From positions 1-8,620 of the forward strand of contig JANRJB010000294.1 of NCBI GenBank assembly GCA_033764265.1: a stretch of DNA of 8,620 nt. Reading direction: 5' to 3'. The translations under genes were made by a program, and so were the position numbers. The stretch is from VGEM01 sp033764265. Its GTDB lineage: Bacteria > Pseudomonadota > Alphaproteobacteria > Rhodospirillales > Rhodospirillaceae. Numbering within the stretch: position 1 is the first letter of the stretch; every line of letters starts with the position of its first letter. The notes beneath the pieces were generated by a model. It was not told where the DNA came from, ran no database searches, and saw only the letters and a program-made list of their open reading frames with translations. Below are positions 1-6,294 of the stretch, in pieces.

Positions 1-950
1 ACGTCGGTGCGCGCCCAGCGGCCGATCTCGGTCACGTCGATGTCCAGGTGAATCAGCGGCACGCCCGCGGGCGGCAGGGTATAGCGCTTGGTGGCGATCT
101 CGCCCAGCTTGCAGCCGACCACCAGGATGCAATCGCTGGCGGCCATCAGGTCGTTGGCGATTCGGCTGAAGCGGCCGAACAGCCCGACCGACAGCGGGTA
201 CGTGCAGGCAATCGCGCCCTTGCCGCTCAGGGTGTGCGCCACGGGAATGCTGCGCTTGTCCGCCAGCGCCAACAGCGCCGCGCTTGCGCCGGACAGGTGT
301 ATGCCGCCGCCGGCCAGGATCAGCGGACGCTGGGCGCGTTCCAGCAGCGCCGCGGCGCGGGCGATGTCGCGCCCGTCGGGGCGCGTGCGCCGGGCGGGAA
401 TGCCCGCCAGCGCCGGATCGGCGTGAAGCTCCGCGTCGGGCAGTTCGCACTCGGCGTGGCTCACGTCCTCGGGGATGTCCAGGATCACCGGCCCGGCGCG
501 GCCCGAGGTGGCGGTGGCGAAGGCCCGGCGCGCGAACTCCGGCACGCGCTCGACGGCTTCCACCCGCAACACGTCCTTGGCCAGCGGGCGCAAGGCGTCG
601 AGCTGGCGGGTTTCCTGCGTCATGTTGCGATGGGCGAAGGCCCGGTGCGCGTCGCCGGTGATCGCCAGCATCGGAATGCCGGCGTTGGTGCATTCGGCCA
701 GCGCGGTCGCCAGGTTGGTGGCGCCGGGGCCCAGCGTCGCGTCGCACACCGCGACCCGGCCGGTGACGCGGGCCGCCGCATCGGCGGCGAAGGCCCCGGT
801 GCGTTCGTCGTTGATCAGGATGTGGCGGATGCCCAGCCGGCGTACGCCGTCGTAGTACGGCAGCAGCTGGAAGCCGCCCATGCCGAAGGCCAGCTCGACG
901 CCGTGCCGTTTGACCATCTCGGCCAGGAAATAACCGCCGGCGGCTTTCAT
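1..950 (-). CDS. ThDP-dependent enzyme, acetolactate synthase-like (C-terminus cut off by window edge)
   Basis: The first 316 residues of a thiamine-diphosphate enzyme are visible; the family usually runs to about 550, so the C-terminal cofactor-binding domain is missing. The N-terminal pyrimidine domain (about 1-165) opens with FGMGGFQLLPYYD near 22-34. Glu49 in the NDERTGAFAADAAARVTG segment is at the position of the catalytic Glu that activates the thiazolium ring. The segments DATLGPGATNLATAL and GPVILDIPEDV are typical of the superfamily. A central PF00205-like domain begins near 190 (PLILAGGG) and includes a VVGCKLGEIATKRY stretch. Members decarboxylate 2-oxo acids, join acyl units or open cyclic diketones; the deciding residues lie mostly in the missing part. 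The start overlaps the stop of the upstream gene in an ATGA, with a G-rich Shine-Dalgarno-like run just upstream. A housekeeping acetolactate synthase role is unlikely in this context; a catabolic lyase or synthase is inferred. Confidence 0.9.
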   Translation of the reverse strand, partial: MKAAGGYFLAEMVKRHGVELAFGMGGFQLLPYYDGVRRLGIRHILINDERTGAFAADAAARVTGRVAVCDATLGPGATNLATALAECTNAGIPMLAITGDAHRAFAHRNMTQETRQLDALRPLAKDVLRVEAVERVPEFARRAFATATSGRAGPVILDIPEDVSHAECELPDAELHADPALAGIPARRTRPDGRDIARAAALLERAQRPLILAGGGIHLSGASAALLALADKRSIPVAHTLSGKGAIACTYPLSVGLFGRFSRIANDLMAASDCILVVGCKLGEIATKRYTLPPAGVPLIHLDIDVTEIGRWARTD

Positions 951-1783
951 GGCCGGCCCCCCGCAACCGGGTCTTTCTCTAGCGCGGCGACAAGGCTTTG
1001 CAGCGGCTGGCCGATGCGCGCGCCGAGCACGGCGGCGGCGGCGTTGACCGCCGAGATCACGCCGTGACGATAGGTCGACTCTGCTTCGCCGATGCGGGCG
1101 CTGGTGTGGGCCACGGCCACGCCGGCGATACCGCGAGCCTGAAGCGCCGCCAGGCGCGCGATGCCTGCGCCGTCCTTGCCCACGCCCGCATCGTTGAAGG
1201 CCGCCAACAGTACCGGCGCCTTGACGGCGTGGGCGGGGTCGCGGCCCGGCAGGCCGCCGTGCGAGCCGGTGATGACGATGGCGCCGGCATCGGCGGGCCG
1301 GATTTCGGACGCGGAGTCCATCAGCCACACCGCCACCGGCGCGGCGCGCAACCGCCGGCGCGTGTCGGGCGCGGGTGGCGGCGTGTCGGCCACTGTGGCC
1401 GTGTTTCTCGCCAAGGCGGTGGCTGCGTCGCGGCACGGCTGTCCGGGCCGCACACCCAGCACGAGCGCCGTTTCATTGGCGTGCGAGATCACGCCATGCG
1501 CCATCGTCTCCGCCCCCTCACCGATGCGCGCGCTGGTGTGCGCGACCGCCGCCGCGGCGATGGCGAAATCGTCGAGCAAAGGCAAACCGGCGACGCCGGC
1601 GTCGTCGCGGCCGAGGCCGGCGTCGTTGAATACCGCGGCCCGCACGCCCTTGGACACGGCGATGGCCGCCGCGGCGATGCCGCCGTGCGAGCCGGTCACT
1701 GCCACCGCGCCGCGCGCGGCGGCGCCCAGATGGGTGATGCTGTCGGCCACCAGCGGCGTCAGGGATGTTGCGACCGCGTTCAT
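947..1783 (-). CDS. Uncharacterised protein made of two tandem copies of one domain
   Basis: I do not recognise a named family. From the ATG at 1783 the protein has 278 residues. Two halves align almost without gaps: residues 26-116 and 168-260 share GSHGG (31-35, 173-177), FNDAG (52-56, 196-200), AHTSARIGE (81-89, 225-233), HGVIS (96-100, 240-244), an Asn (103, 247) and GQP (114-116, 258-260). The offset is 142 residues before FNDAG and 144 after it. A Pro/Arg-rich linker lies near 133-147. No signal peptide or membrane segment is visible, so it is probably cytosolic. The conserved His, Asp, Asn, Ser and Arg residues resemble an active or ligand site present twice. A GTG one codon upstream (1786) is an alternative start with a 4-nt overlap; the ATG overlaps the dehydrogenase stop by one base. 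The 3' end overlaps the ThDP enzyme in ATGA, so it is probably made together with both neighbours and acts in the same pathway. Confidence 0.85.
   Translation of the reverse strand: MNAVATSLTPLVADSITHLGAAARGAVAVTGSHGGIAAAAIAVSKGVRAAVFNDAGLGRDDAGVAGLPLLDDFAIAAAAVAHTSARIGEGAETMAHGVISHANETALVLGVRPGQPCRDAATALARNTATVADTPPPAPDTRRRLRAAPVAVWLMDSASEIRPADAGAIVITGSHGGLPGRDPAHAVKAPVLLAAFNDAGVGKDGAGIARLAALQARGIAGVAVAHTSARIGEAESTYRHGVISAVNAAAAVLGARIGQPLQSLVAALEKDPVAGGRP
1004..1282 (-). repeat. Internal domain repeat, copy 2
   Basis: This segment encodes residues 168-260 of the same protein, with every motif of copy 1 in the same order and nearly the same spacing. It is two residues longer than copy 1 between GSHGG and FNDAG. 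Both copies keep all the candidate functional residues, so neither looks degenerate. Confidence 0.85.
1436..1708 (-). repeat. Internal domain repeat, copy 1
   Basis: This segment encodes residues 26-116 of the duplicated protein. It carries the ordered motifs GSHGG, FNDAG, AHTSARIGE, HGVIS and GQP. The repeat is also visible in the DNA: an 18-base block at 1679-1696 recurs exactly at 1253-1270, which is 426 bases or 142 codons away. Confidence 0.85.
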
Positions 1784-2568
1784 CACACCACCACGCCGGC
1801 GCTGGTGTGAATGACCTGGCCGGTGACCTGGCGGCTGCCGGGCAGCACAAGGAACGCCACCGCGGCGGCGACGTCGTCGGGCGTCGAGACGCGATGAAAA
1901 AAGTTCTCCAGCGGTCCGGCGCTGACCGCGGCCTGCATGCCGGCCTCGTCGCGCAGGCCCTTCTGCAGCGGCGTGGCGGTGACGCCGGGCGCGACCGCGT
2001 TGACGTTGATGTCGTGCTTGGCCAGCTGCGCGGCGGCGATGCGGGTCAAGGCTTCCAGCCCGGCCTTGGCCACGCCGTACGCAAGCCGCGTGCCGACCGC
2101 GCGGCTGGCGGAACTGGAACTGATGCTGACGATGCGCCCGCCGCGCCCCTGGGCGACCATGCGCCGTCCGGCGGCGCGGATCAGCCGGCGCGGGATGGTG
2201 AGATTGACGAGCTGCATGCGCGCCCAGTCGGCATCGTCGTCATCCTCCAGCACGTCGCGGGTGCGCCCGGCCTCGGACGATGCGTTGACCAGAATGTCGA
2301 CGCCGCCGAGCGCATCGACCACCTGGTCCACCAGATCGGCGATGGCGCCGGCGGCCGCCAGATCGACACCGAAGGCGCGCGCGGCGCGCTTGTCCTCGGC
2401 CGGCGGCAACGCGCGCACCAGCGCTGCGGTCGCCTCGGCGGCGGTGGGGTCGCGGTCGGCCGCGGCGATCACCGCGCCGTGCGCGGCCAGCTGCAGCGCG
2501 CAGGCGCGGCCGATGCCGTCGCCGGCGCCGGTGATCAGAGCGATCTTGCCCGCCAATTGCCCGGTCAT
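1783..2568 (-). CDS. Short-chain dehydrogenase/reductase (SDR)
   Basis: A 261-residue classical SDR of normal length that oxidises an alcohol or reduces a ketone with a nicotinamide cofactor. The Rossmann glycine motif TGAGDGIG spans 13-20. Asp38 ends the second strand, which in this family favours NAD(H) over NADP(H). The usual NNAG motif is replaced by NASSEAG at 95-101. The catalytic set appears complete: Asn122, a Ser in the 150-152 cluster, Tyr164 and Lys168 (YGVAK). The PG motif lies at 194-195, and the C-terminus carries the common GQVIHTSAG pattern. An unusual acidic run (EDDDDADW, 108-115) precedes the Asn helix. The gene starts 13 bases after the oxidoreductase upstream with only a weak Shine-Dalgarno, and its stop codon overlaps the start of the duplicated protein, so it is expressed as part of one operon. 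The substrate is not deducible. Confidence 0.93.
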   Translation of the reverse strand: MTGQLAGKIALITGAGDGIGRACALQLAAHGAVIAAADRDPTAAEATAALVRALPPAEDKRAARAFGVDLAAAGAIADLVDQVVDALGGVDILVNASSEAGRTRDVLEDDDDADWARMQLVNLTIPRRLIRAAGRRMVAQGRGGRIVSISSSSASRAVGTRLAYGVAKAGLEALTRIAAAQLAKHDINVNAVAPGVTATPLQKGLRDEAGMQAAVSAGPLENFFHRVSTPDDVAAAVAFLVLPGSRQVTGQVIHTSAGVVV

Positions 2569-2581
2569 GCGCAGGTGCCAA

Positions 2582-3649
2582 TCAGCTTGCGACGCGCAAA
2601 GGTTCGGTTGCGTTTAAGTCCGCCAGTTGCGGCATGACCGCGGACTTGAACAGGTGCATCGACGCGGCGCGCTGCTCCAACGTGCCCCAGTCGCGGCCGG
2701 TGACCATCAGGAACGTGTCGAAGCCGCCGGCCTCGGCGTGGAAGGCGCGGATGCGCGCGGCCACCGTGGCGGGCGAGCCGATGAACATCAATCCGGCGTC
2801 GAGCAGCGAGGCGAACGTCACGTCGGCCACGGTCGACCCCGGCGCGCACCAATCCTTGTAGTTGACCGGAAAGTGCCTGCGGTTGAAATCGATGTGGCGC
2901 TGCCAGTCGCGTTCCATGTCGCGCACGGCTTTCTCGTCGGTGTCGGCGACGTACACGCCGCGCACCGCGGTCAGGCCGCAGCCGTGCGGGCCGCGGCCCG
3001 ATTCCGCCGACGCCGTGTGCAACAGGTCGGACAGGCGGCGGATTTCGACGGAGCGCGCGAACTGCGAGGTGAGCAGGCCGAAGCCGCGTTCCACCGCCAT
3101 GCGCAGCAGGATCGGGTTGCCGGTGGCCACGTAGATCGGCGGGTGCGGCAGTTGCACCGGCTTGGGATAGACGCTGATCGCCTTGCCGCGATAGTGCTTG
3201 CCGGTGTGATCGAACGGCTGGGTCTCGACGAAGCAGCGCATCATCAGGTCGATGCCCTCGACCATCATCTCGTGGGTCTGTTCCCACTCGGTGCCGCGCT
3301 GGCCCCAGCCCGACACCGGCCCGCCGCGGCCGAAGCCGAACATGTATCGACCGTTGGTCAGCTGATCGCACACCGCGGTTTCGACCGCGACCTGAACCGG
3401 ATGATAGAGCGCCAGGCGGCGGATCGCCGGACCGAGCCGGATGGATTGCGTGATGCGGGACAACGCGCAGATCATGTGATCGGGCGCCGGCAGCGCATCG
3501 GGGAGCCATGTCGACCCGGTGTGCTCGCTGATCCACGCCTCGTCGAGCCCGAGCCGGTCGGCGACCACGATCTCCTCGATGTCCTCTTGCCACGACCGCG
3601 CGACATCGGCGCGCGCCCGCTGCTGATTGCAAAACACCCCGAACCGCAT
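2582..3649 (-). CDS. Luciferase-like flavin-dependent oxidoreductase (LLM family)
   Basis: A 355-residue TIM-barrel enzyme of the bacterial luciferase-like family (PF00296), using reduced FMN or F420 as a soluble cofactor. Visible family marks are the N-terminal strand MRFGVF, WISEHTG at 39-45 (the WxxEHH region, here with Thr in place of the second His), LTNGRYMFGFGRG at 97-109, the YPKPVQLPHPPIYVA block at 161-175, and GSPATVAARI at 291-300. The start at 3649 is preferred because it begins exactly at the family's first strand and has a good purine-rich ribosome site. An in-frame ATG at 3805 would add 52 residues without family character and would overlap the operator. It is the first gene of the downstream operon. 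Relatives are monooxygenases, including type II Baeyer-Villiger enzymes and alkanesulfonate-type enzymes, or F420 reductases. In a Gram-negative host FMN with a separate reductase is more likely, but no reductase is in the window. Confidence 0.92.
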   Translation of the reverse strand: MRFGVFCNQQRARADVARSWQEDIEEIVVADRLGLDEAWISEHTGSTWLPDALPAPDHMICALSRITQSIRLGPAIRRLALYHPVQVAVETAVCDQLTNGRYMFGFGRGGPVSGWGQRGTEWEQTHEMMVEGIDLMMRCFVETQPFDHTGKHYRGKAISVYPKPVQLPHPPIYVATGNPILLRMAVERGFGLLTSQFARSVEIRRLSDLLHTASAESGRGPHGCGLTAVRGVYVADTDEKAVRDMERDWQRHIDFNRRHFPVNYKDWCAPGSTVADVTFASLLDAGLMFIGSPATVAARIRAFHAEAGGFDTFLMVTGRDWGTLEQRAASMHLFKSAVMPQLADLNATEPLRVAS

Positions 3650-3654
3650 GCCCG

Positions 3655-3661
3655 TTCCCTT
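3655..3661 (-). promoter_or_regulatory. Ribosome binding site of the luciferase-like gene
   Basis: On the minus strand AAGGGAA stands five bases before the ATG at 3649. This supports that start over the longer in-frame ATG at 3805. Confidence 0.6.
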
Positions 3662-3803
3662 CCCCACAGCTGACTGGGTGGTGCCATCCCATCCCGCGCG
3701 AAACTTAAGAGTGCGACCAGAGCGCCCCGCCCGATCAGTCACCACGCGCGGGGCGACCCCCGGAAAAGCGTCCCGGCCATCTCCATCCGCGGTGCCCAAA
3801 CTC

Positions 3804-3848
3804 ATGAGTTCCGTATATAGAAACCGTGTTCCTACATGAAGAACTCAT
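3804..3848. promoter_or_regulatory. Nested palindromic operator candidate
   Basis: A 45-bp imperfect palindrome is centred on 3826, with 16 of 22 base pairs matching. The outer arms are perfect: ATGAGTTC (3804-3811) and GAACTCAT (3841-3848). The inner arms GAAAC (3820-3824) and GTTCC (3828-3832) share the same centre. It can also be read as two tandem inverted repeats of the form GTTCC-spacer-GAAAC/GAAC beginning at 3808 and 3828, exactly 20 bp or about two helical turns apart. This fits binding of two dimers of a helix-turn-helix regulator, and the IclR-family gene nearby is the obvious candidate. The GAAACC of the palindrome (3820-3825) recurs at 3875-3880. The structure is seen directly; the regulator assignment is inferred. 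Confidence 0.55.
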
Positions 3849-3931
3849 CATGGCAAGTCAAGCGAAGTTTGCTCGAAACCATGCGACATACCCCCTTTGC
3901 AAAACACTGGTCGCACGACACCTGTCCGCCG

Positions 3932-4363
3932 CTATTTTTCGAGGGCGAGTCCGACCTCGGCGGCGATGCGCAAGCCCAGCTGCTCGGCATGGGTGCCGGT
4001 GGCCGGGCCGGCGATGCCGAGCCCGCCGCGGCACGACCCGTCGTCCGCGCGAATCACGAACGCACCCGCCGACGGCAGCAACACGTGCGCGCCGAGGCCG
4101 GTGAGCGCGGCCATCACGCCGGGATTGGATTGCCAGTGACCCATCGCAGCGGCCGGCGAGCGGCGCAGCGCCGCGGCGGCGCGCGCCTTGGCCAGCGCGA
4201 GATCGACGTAGAAGTGGCCGATGGTTTCCGCGCGGCGAAAGGCGAGCAGGTGGCCGCCGGCATCGACCACGGCGATGGCAACGTCGCGGTCGGCGGAATC
4301 GGTGGAAGCCGCGCACACGGCGATGAAGCGCCACGCCTGATCGGCCGTGAGCAGCGCGGTCAT
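3932..4363 (-). CDS. GlcG/HbpS-like (DUF336) small protein
   Basis: A 143-residue protein of the GlcG/HbpS family (PF03928), the usual length. The family hallmark VAIAVVDAGGHLLAFRRAE is at 28-46, followed by a helix rich in Lys, Arg and Ala (52-68), then SAGAFVIR (98-105) and the GGLGIAGPATGTHAEQLG block (113-130). There is no signal peptide, so it is probably cytosolic. Members have been linked to heme or corrinoid binding and glycolate use, and many occur in catabolic clusters without a proven enzymatic role. The start overlaps the IclR stop in ATGA, so the two are translationally coupled. The product may assist the regulator, bind a pathway intermediate or handle a cofactor; the sequence does not decide. 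Confidence 0.85.
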   Translation of the reverse strand: MTALLTADQAWRFIAVCAASTDSADRDVAIAVVDAGGHLLAFRRAETIGHFYVDLALAKARAAAALRRSPAAAMGHWQSNPGVMAALTGLGAHVLLPSAGAFVIRADDGSCRGGLGIAGPATGTHAEQLGLRIAAEVGLALEK

Positions 4364-5259
4364 TTTCGCGCCGCGGCGACGACGCGGCGGATCATCCGCC
4401 GCGACAACGAGCCCAGCGTATCCTCGATGCGTTCGGCCAGTCGCTGGGCGTGATCTCGCAGGAAATCCACCAGCTCGCTTTCGCGGCGCGGCGGCAGGCG
4501 GTCGGTGATGGTGGCCAGGCTGATGGCGGCGATCGGCAGGCCGTTGCTCGCCACTACCGGCACGGCGATGGCGCTGATGCCTTCGACCACGCGGCCGTCG
4601 GTGCGCACGTAGCCCTGCTTGCGCGCCTGGTCCAGCGTGGCCAGCAACGCGTTCTCCTCCAGGCCGGGATGCTGCCGCGCCAGCCGCGCATTGTCGCGCA
4701 CGATGCGGCGCATTTCCGGCTCCGGCAGCGCCGCAAGCAGCGCGATCGAGCCCGCGCCGGCGCCGAGCGGGCTGCGGTCGCCGACGTCCATCGCGAAAAT
4801 CTTGATCGGGTGGTTGCCCGACACGCGCGCCAGGCAGACCGCCTGATTGCCGGCGCGCGCGGACAGGTACACCGTGTCCTGCGTGCGCGCAGCGATCTCC
4901 TCGACCACGTCGAGCCCGAGGTCACCGAGGCCGAGGCGATTGGCGGCGATTTCGCCCAGGCCCACCAGCTTGAATCCCAGGAAATAGATGCGCGTGACCG
5001 GGTCCTGATCCAGCAACCCGGCTTGCACCAGCGCCGTCAGCAGGCGATAGGCGGTGGACTTGCCGAGCCCGGCTTTGGCGACCACGTCGGTCAGGCGCAC
5101 GCCCTCGCCGCCCGCGGCCGCGACGATATCGAGCACGTCGGCGGCCTTGCGCACGGTCTGCACCGCGTCGGCGGGCTGCGGCTTGCCAGCCTCGCCGGGC
5201 GAGGGGTCGTCGTCGGGCGCGGGGTCGTCGTTGACCGGCGGCTTGGCCGTGGCGCTCAT
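4360..5259 (-). CDS. IclR-family transcriptional regulator
   Basis: A 299-residue regulator of the IclR family. Residues 1-32 form a Pro- and Asp-rich, probably disordered extension. The winged helix-turn-helix follows (about 33-95) with the recognition region LTDVVAKAGLGKSTAYRLLTAL at 56-77 and the wing ending TRIYFLGFKL. The C-terminal effector-binding domain (about 105-285) shows RSPLGAGAGSIALLAAL and GISAIAVPVVASNGLPIAAISLAT. Family members sense small aromatic or carboxylic acids and act as repressors or activators of the catabolic genes beside them. A strong ribosome site precedes the start. The gene lies between the cyclase and GlcG-like genes in the same direction. It probably controls the palindrome at 3804-3848, and perhaps the receptor promoter outside the window. 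Confidence 0.93.
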   Translation of the reverse strand: MSATAKPPVNDDPAPDDDPSPGEAGKPQPADAVQTVRKAADVLDIVAAAGGEGVRLTDVVAKAGLGKSTAYRLLTALVQAGLLDQDPVTRIYFLGFKLVGLGEIAANRLGLGDLGLDVVEEIAARTQDTVYLSARAGNQAVCLARVSGNHPIKIFAMDVGDRSPLGAGAGSIALLAALPEPEMRRIVRDNARLARQHPGLEENALLATLDQARKQGYVRTDGRVVEGISAIAVPVVASNGLPIAAISLATITDRLPPRRESELVDFLRDHAQRLAERIEDTLGSLSRRMIRRVVAAARK

Positions 5260-5263
5260 GTCG

Positions 5264-5270
5264 TTCCCCT
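5264..5270 (-). promoter_or_regulatory. Ribosome binding site of the IclR-family gene
   Basis: On the minus strand AGGGGAA ends four bases before the ATG at 5259, within the 25-base gap after the cyclase stop. The same GGGAACG string precedes the luciferase-like gene. Confidence 0.6.
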
Positions 5271-5284
5271 GCGCATGCAGCCCT

Positions 5285-6217
5285 CTAGAGAATGAACAAC
5301 GGATTGACCGGCGAACCGGTGCCGCCGACCAGCGGCAAAGGTGCGACGACCAGCATACCGGCGCTGCGCCCGGCCGCGCGGCACGCGGCCACCGCGGTAT
5401 CGAGCGAGCAGTTGTCGATCAGCGCGATGCCCAGCTCCCACAGCGCCGCGTGCGGCACCAGAGGCCAGCCCAGCTCGAACGGCTGGGCATCCATCAGGTC
5501 CCACGCCAGCACGGCGACATCGTGCGCGCGCAGGAACTTGAGCGCGGTCAGGCTGAGGCCGGGATGCGGATCGGTGTTGGGGTTCCAGTCGGGCCGAGCG
5601 CGCTCCAGCGCGTCGCGACCGGCATGTACGATCACCGCATCGCCGGCGCCGATCGTCACGCCCTGGGCGCGCGCGACAGCCTCGAGTTCGTCGCCGTGCA
5701 CCGGCCGGTCGAATTCCACATGCTCCACGCCGCGATGGCCGGCCACGTCCAGCAGCACGGCGCGCGTGATGACGCCCGACTTCCAGTGCTCCAGTCCGCC
5801 CCAGCGCGCGCCCTGGGGCGCGAGTTCGGCGTTGGGGTCGCGGCCGTTCCACATGCCGCGCTCGCCCCAGGCATGGCACAGGGCGTCGATGTGGGTGCCT
5901 TGATAGCCGTGGACGTGCAGGCCGAGGTATTCGCCCGCGCCGCCGCCGGGCCGCGCCGTGTCCGGGCGGGGCGCGTGATGGAACCAGCGCACGAAGTGCT
6001 GCACCGGTTGCGGGTTGGCGGGACCCGGCCGCGTCATCAGGTCGCGCGCGAGCGAGACGCAGCGCCCCTGCCGCACTTCGGCGGCGGCGGCGGCGCGTTT
6101 GGCGTCGTCGATCAGGTTGAGCGCGCCCTTCTGGTCGTCGGCGCCCCAGCGGCCCCAGTTGCTATTGGCCCGCAGCCAGGCGCGCCAGTCGTCACGGTTC
6201 AACACTACGTTCGCCAT
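5285..6217 (-). CDS. Cyclase-family metal-dependent hydrolase (kynurenine formamidase/isatin hydrolase-like)
   Basis: A 310-residue protein of the cyclase family (PF04199), longer than the 210-260 residues of kynurenine formamidase and so closer to the longer, mostly uncharacterised subgroup. The metal-site signature HGYQGTHIDALCH is at 103-115, giving His103, His109, Asp111 and His115 as candidate ligands of a divalent metal such as Mn or Zn. Tyr105 stands where shorter members have the first His of HxGTH. Further family segments are GDAVIVHAG (192-200), the HPGLSLTALKFLR helix region (218-230) and PHAALWELGIALIDN (255-269). No signal peptide is visible. The family hydrolyses amides, lactams or lactones, so ring opening or deacylation of the imported substrate is a reasonable inference. 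The gene starts 77 bases after the receptor. A GGAGG lies 13 bases before the ATG, a long spacing, and no in-frame start lies further upstream before a stop codon. Confidence 0.9.
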   Translation of the reverse strand: MANVVLNRDDWRAWLRANSNWGRWGADDQKGALNLIDDAKRAAAAAEVRQGRCVSLARDLMTRPGPANPQPVQHFVRWFHHAPRPDTARPGGGAGEYLGLHVHGYQGTHIDALCHAWGERGMWNGRDPNAELAPQGARWGGLEHWKSGVITRAVLLDVAGHRGVEHVEFDRPVHGDELEAVARAQGVTIGAGDAVIVHAGRDALERARPDWNPNTDPHPGLSLTALKFLRAHDVAVLAWDLMDAQPFELGWPLVPHAALWELGIALIDNCSLDTAVAACRAAGRSAGMLVVAPLPLVGGTGSPVNPLFIL

Positions 6218-6294
6218 GGCCGCGTACGCGCCTCCGCATCACCCACGCCCGGCATTGTGCACCGGCGCGGCCGGAAACACACGGGGCGCGTGGT
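6218..6294 (-). other. Short intergenic spacer between receptor and cyclase genes
   Basis: These 77 bases hold a short CCGGC-GCG-GCCGG hairpin (6262-6274) with a 5-bp stem and no following T run, so it is not a convincing terminator. No clear promoter is visible. Transcription probably continues from the receptor into the cyclase gene, but an independent start cannot be excluded. Confidence 0.35.

Larger units (their letters stand above)
3650..3931 (-). promoter_or_regulatory. Intergenic promoter/operator region of the downstream operon
   Basis: These 282 bases separate the GlcG-like gene from the luciferase-like gene and are the largest non-coding gap in the window. The segment around 3800-3900 is clearly richer in A+T than the flanking genes. 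On the minus strand there is a TTGACT (3861-3856), a good -35-like match, but no convincing -10 box at 16-18 bases. A TATATA (3819-3814) lies too far away to pair with it and sits inside the palindrome. The transcription start is therefore undecided. I found no strong terminator after the GlcG-like stop, so read-through from upstream is possible. No coding potential is credible here. Confidence 0.5.

Noticed and set aside
48..1067. Long plus-strand open frames opposite the ThDP and duplicated-protein genes (also 998-1810, 1765-2637, 2627-3673, 4450-5295, 5054-6298)
   Set aside because: They are antisense shadows caused by high G+C content; their translations are Arg/Gly/Ala/His-rich with no domain signature, while the minus-strand frames encode clear protein families.
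3650..3805. 52-residue N-terminal extension of the luciferase-like protein from an ATG at 3805
   Set aside because: The added residues lack family character, would cover the palindrome, and the ATG at 3649 has a better ribosome site and begins at the conserved first strand.
3905..3931. Possible terminator after the GlcG-like gene, with GTCG/CGAC arms followed shortly by TTTT on the minus strand
   Set aside because: The stem is only four base pairs with a two-base loop, too weak to call.
3826..4104. Plus-strand small open frames starting in the intergenic region (3826-4104, 3836-4453)
   Set aside because: They run antisense through the GlcG-like gene and give low-complexity Arg-rich proteins with no ribosome site worth noting.
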